From Erwinia sp. ErVv1 (GTDB lineage: Bacteria > Pseudomonadota > Gammaproteobacteria > Enterobacterales > Enterobacteriaceae): a DNA stretch of 47,086 nt. The stretch spans positions 64,457-111,542 of the forward strand of contig NZ_CDPK01000003.1 in NCBI RefSeq assembly GCF_900068895.1. The letters are read 5' to 3'. A program made the position numbers and the translations under genes. Within the stretch, counting starts at the first letter, position 1, and the number at the start of each line of letters is the position of its first letter. Shown in pieces: positions 45,672-47,086 of the stretch. The notes under the pieces are model-generated. The model saw only the letters and a program-made list of their open reading frames with translations. It was not told the origin of the DNA and made no database searches.

Positions 45672-46697
45672 ATGCCCCACTCAATTCGCGGCGGCCCTGC
45701 GCGAGCTGGCCTGCTAACCTGCCTGCTGGTCTCTCCGCCTTTTGCCATCGCTGATACCGTCTGGATGAAAAATGGTGACCGGGTCAGCGGCACGGTGCGC
45801 TCGCTCAGCGACGGCAAGCTGGTCATAGACACCGGCTATGCGGGAACGGTATCGCTAAACTGGAATGCAGTGAGTACCCTGTCCAGCGAAAAGGATTTTG
45901 ACGTCCGTAACGGTAAAAGCAGCAAAACCTTTAAAGCCCGCCTTGAAGCCACCGATGCTGGCTACATTATCGTGCATCAGGGAGAAAGCCAGCAGCGCGT
46001 GCCCGTCGCCCGATTTGAAGAGTTCCTCAAGCCAAAGCCGAAAACGGCTGCGCTGAGCTGGACGGGGAATATTGATGCGGGTGTCAGCCTGAAAAAGGCT
46101 TCTACCCGCACTCAGGATTACAATCTCGCCTATAACAACAAAGTGAATGTCGGTAAGTGGCGTAATGACTTTGGCGGAACTTACAACCGCGAAGAAGAAG
46201 ACGGTACGATGAATACCGATAATTACAGTCTGCGCTATGCGCTGGACTATATGTTTCGCGATCGGTATTTCTGGCAGGGCAGGGCGAGCTATAAGCGTGA
46301 CTGGGTAGAGGATATTTCCCAGCAGGGTTTGATCGGCACTGGTCCCGGCTACCAGTTTTGGGATGATGAGCTGGGTTCATTTTCGATGTCGCTTTTGGGC
46401 GGTGCCTTTGCCTACAGTTACAGCGATGGCAGTTCAGATAGCCATTTTGGGGCTTCAGTACGCTGGGACTATCAGCGTTTCCTTCGGGGCAGGACGCTGT
46501 CGCTTTTCACGCACGGTGAAGTGGGTCATTCGCTGGATGACGATGCTATTTTCAGTATGGATGCGGAGGTGGGATTACGTTATCAGCTCACCAGCTGGTC
46601 ATCGCTTAATATCACCTACGGTCATAACCTGATTAGCGGCACGCGTGATACGCTTAACGAGCGGAGTTTTATTACCGGGCTGGGGGTTAAGTGGTAG
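45672..46697 (+). CDS. DUF481 outer-membrane beta-barrel protein (YdiY-like C-terminus)
   Basis: 341 residues with a signal peptide ending near PFAIADT (residue 28). Residues 29-115 form a small domain (VWMKNGDRVSGTVRSLSDGKLVIDTGYAGTV) like the SH3/LSm-type repeats often found before DUF481. Residues 125-341 are DUF481, with alternating aromatic strands (YNLAYNNKVNVGKWRNDF, YSLRYALDYMF, LSLFTHGEVGHSL) and a C-terminal GLGVKW typical of barrels. E. coli YdiY is shorter. The GAGGAG ribosome site is 13 bp from ATG, rather far. Function unknown. Confidence 0.85.
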   Translation: MPHSIRGGPARAGLLTCLLVSPPFAIADTVWMKNGDRVSGTVRSLSDGKLVIDTGYAGTVSLNWNAVSTLSSEKDFDVRNGKSSKTFKARLEATDAGYIIVHQGESQQRVPVARFEEFLKPKPKTAALSWTGNIDAGVSLKKASTRTQDYNLAYNNKVNVGKWRNDFGGTYNREEEDGTMNTDNYSLRYALDYMFRDRYFWQGRASYKRDWVEDISQQGLIGTGPGYQFWDDELGSFSMSLLGGAFAYSYSDGSSDSHFGASVRWDYQRFLRGRTLSLFTHGEVGHSLDDDAIFSMDAEVGLRYQLTSWSSLNITYGHNLISGTRDTLNERSFITGLGVKW

Positions 46698-46740
46698 TTC
46701 AGTCGTTTTTTCGCAGCGGGCATACCATCCCGGCGTGAGT

Positions 46741-47035
46741 GTCGCCTGGTGTGGCAGAGGCTTGTGTCGTCGCCTACGGGTGGGGCCCGGTGTGACAGAG
46801 GCCCTAGTGGTCGCCAGGGGGTAGGGGTGTGGTCGCCAACGGGTGGGGCCCGGTGCCAGGCGGTCCTCGCGCCGCGCGTGGCCCGGTGCCTTCGCTCCGC
46901 TCGTCGACCTTTCGGAGCGGTCATGACGTGACATCCCTGTCCCGGCATGCCCTTGTGCCAGCATCCCTGCTGACACATCCGGGTCTTCCTCCCTGCACTC
47001 AGCGCTGCGGATTGCCTGTCACCGGGCCCCACCCG
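46741..47035. repeat. GC-rich direct and inverted repeats at the window end
   Basis: The 16-mer CGGGTGGGGCCCGGTG occurs at 46777-46792 and 46840-46855 and, inverted, at 47020-47035. GTCGCC blocks and GGTGTGRCAGAGGC (46748 and 46789) repeat with a 41-bp period. A hairpin CGCTCCG/CGGAGCG lies near 46894-46920. The stretch 46698-47086 has no supported gene, and the frames through it are on repeated sequence. Confidence 0.75.
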
Positions 47036-47086
47036 TCTGCTTATTGCATTGTGCTGGCTGCGGGTAAGAGCGGTTTCGTGGTTATA

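Noticed and set aside
46599-47032. Two overlapping minus-strand frames at the right end
   Set aside because: Arg/Pro-rich translations of GC-rich repeats that overlap the 3' end of the DUF481 gene.

Overview
This 47-kb window is a chromosomal segment of a gamma-proteobacterium of the order Enterobacterales, most likely the family Erwiniaceae (Erwinia/Pantoea group). The genes from nadA to dusC follow the E. coli gene order around 17 min closely (nadA-pnuC-zitB-ybgS-aroG-gpmA-gal-modFE-acrZ-modABC-ybhA-pgl-ybhB-bio-uvrB-ybhK-moa-ybhL-ybhNO(clsB)P-ybhQ-rhlE-dusC), and protein lengths are almost the same as in E. coli. The family assignment rests on overall divergence, GC-rich coding sequence, and a gal operon without galE, an arrangement known from Erwinia; it is an inference.

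Layout. 1-1.24 kb: a DNA alkylation-repair pair, a truncated Ada/AraC(/AlkA) gene and a divergent ogt. 1.5-4.9 kb: NAD synthesis and nicotinamide riboside uptake (nadA with a NadR box, pnuC), zinc export (zitB), ybgS. 5.1-7.0 kb: aroG and gpmA sharing a bidirectional terminator. 7.2-10.6 kb: galTKM with two GalR/GalS-type operators. 10.6-16 kb: molybdate region modF, modE, acrZ, modABC, with a ModE palindrome over the modA promoter. 16-20.3 kb: ybhA, pgl, then a minus-strand set curA-like / DJ-1-like / ybhB. 20.3-25.4 kb: divergent biotin genes bioA and bioBFCD around a BirA operator. 25.4-27.1 kb: an orphan UrtE-like ABC ATPase and a 0.9-kb gap with DnaA boxes and a LexA box leading to uvrB (27.1-29.2 kb). 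29.2-33.1 kb: yvcK-family gene, then moaABCDE behind a ModE box, a promoter and a Moco riboswitch. 33.1-36.3 kb: a DUF1615 lipoprotein and a chemoreceptor with its own sigma-28 promoter. 36.5-44 kb: ybhL, ybhN/clsB/ybhP, ybhQ, rhlE, dusC. 44-46.7 kb: a YhhS-like MFS exporter and a DUF481 outer-membrane protein, followed by a GC-rich repeat-filled end.

Molybdenum control is nearly self-contained here: ModE is encoded at 12.2-13.0 kb, its 8-8-8 palindromes sit at modA and moaA, ModABC imports the substrate, and MoaA-E use it with feedback through the riboswitch. Biotin synthesis (BirA operator), uvrB (LexA/DnaA) and gal (GalR/CRP) also keep recognisable regulatory architecture.

No phage, insertion sequence, CRISPR array, tRNA or rRNA was recognised. 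The most unusual observations are: (i) a gal control region in which the O_E/CRP/P1 spacing matches E. coli but the O_I-like operator lies upstream instead of inside galE; (ii) at least five intergenic spots with unrelated tandem duplications that all have a period of 38-41 bp, one of which duplicates the bioF start region and creates a 14-codon leader whose stop overlaps the bioF start; (iii) an orphan UrtE-like ATPase with a ruined signature motif; (iv) a perfect CRP box lying on the predicted start of the MFS gene.
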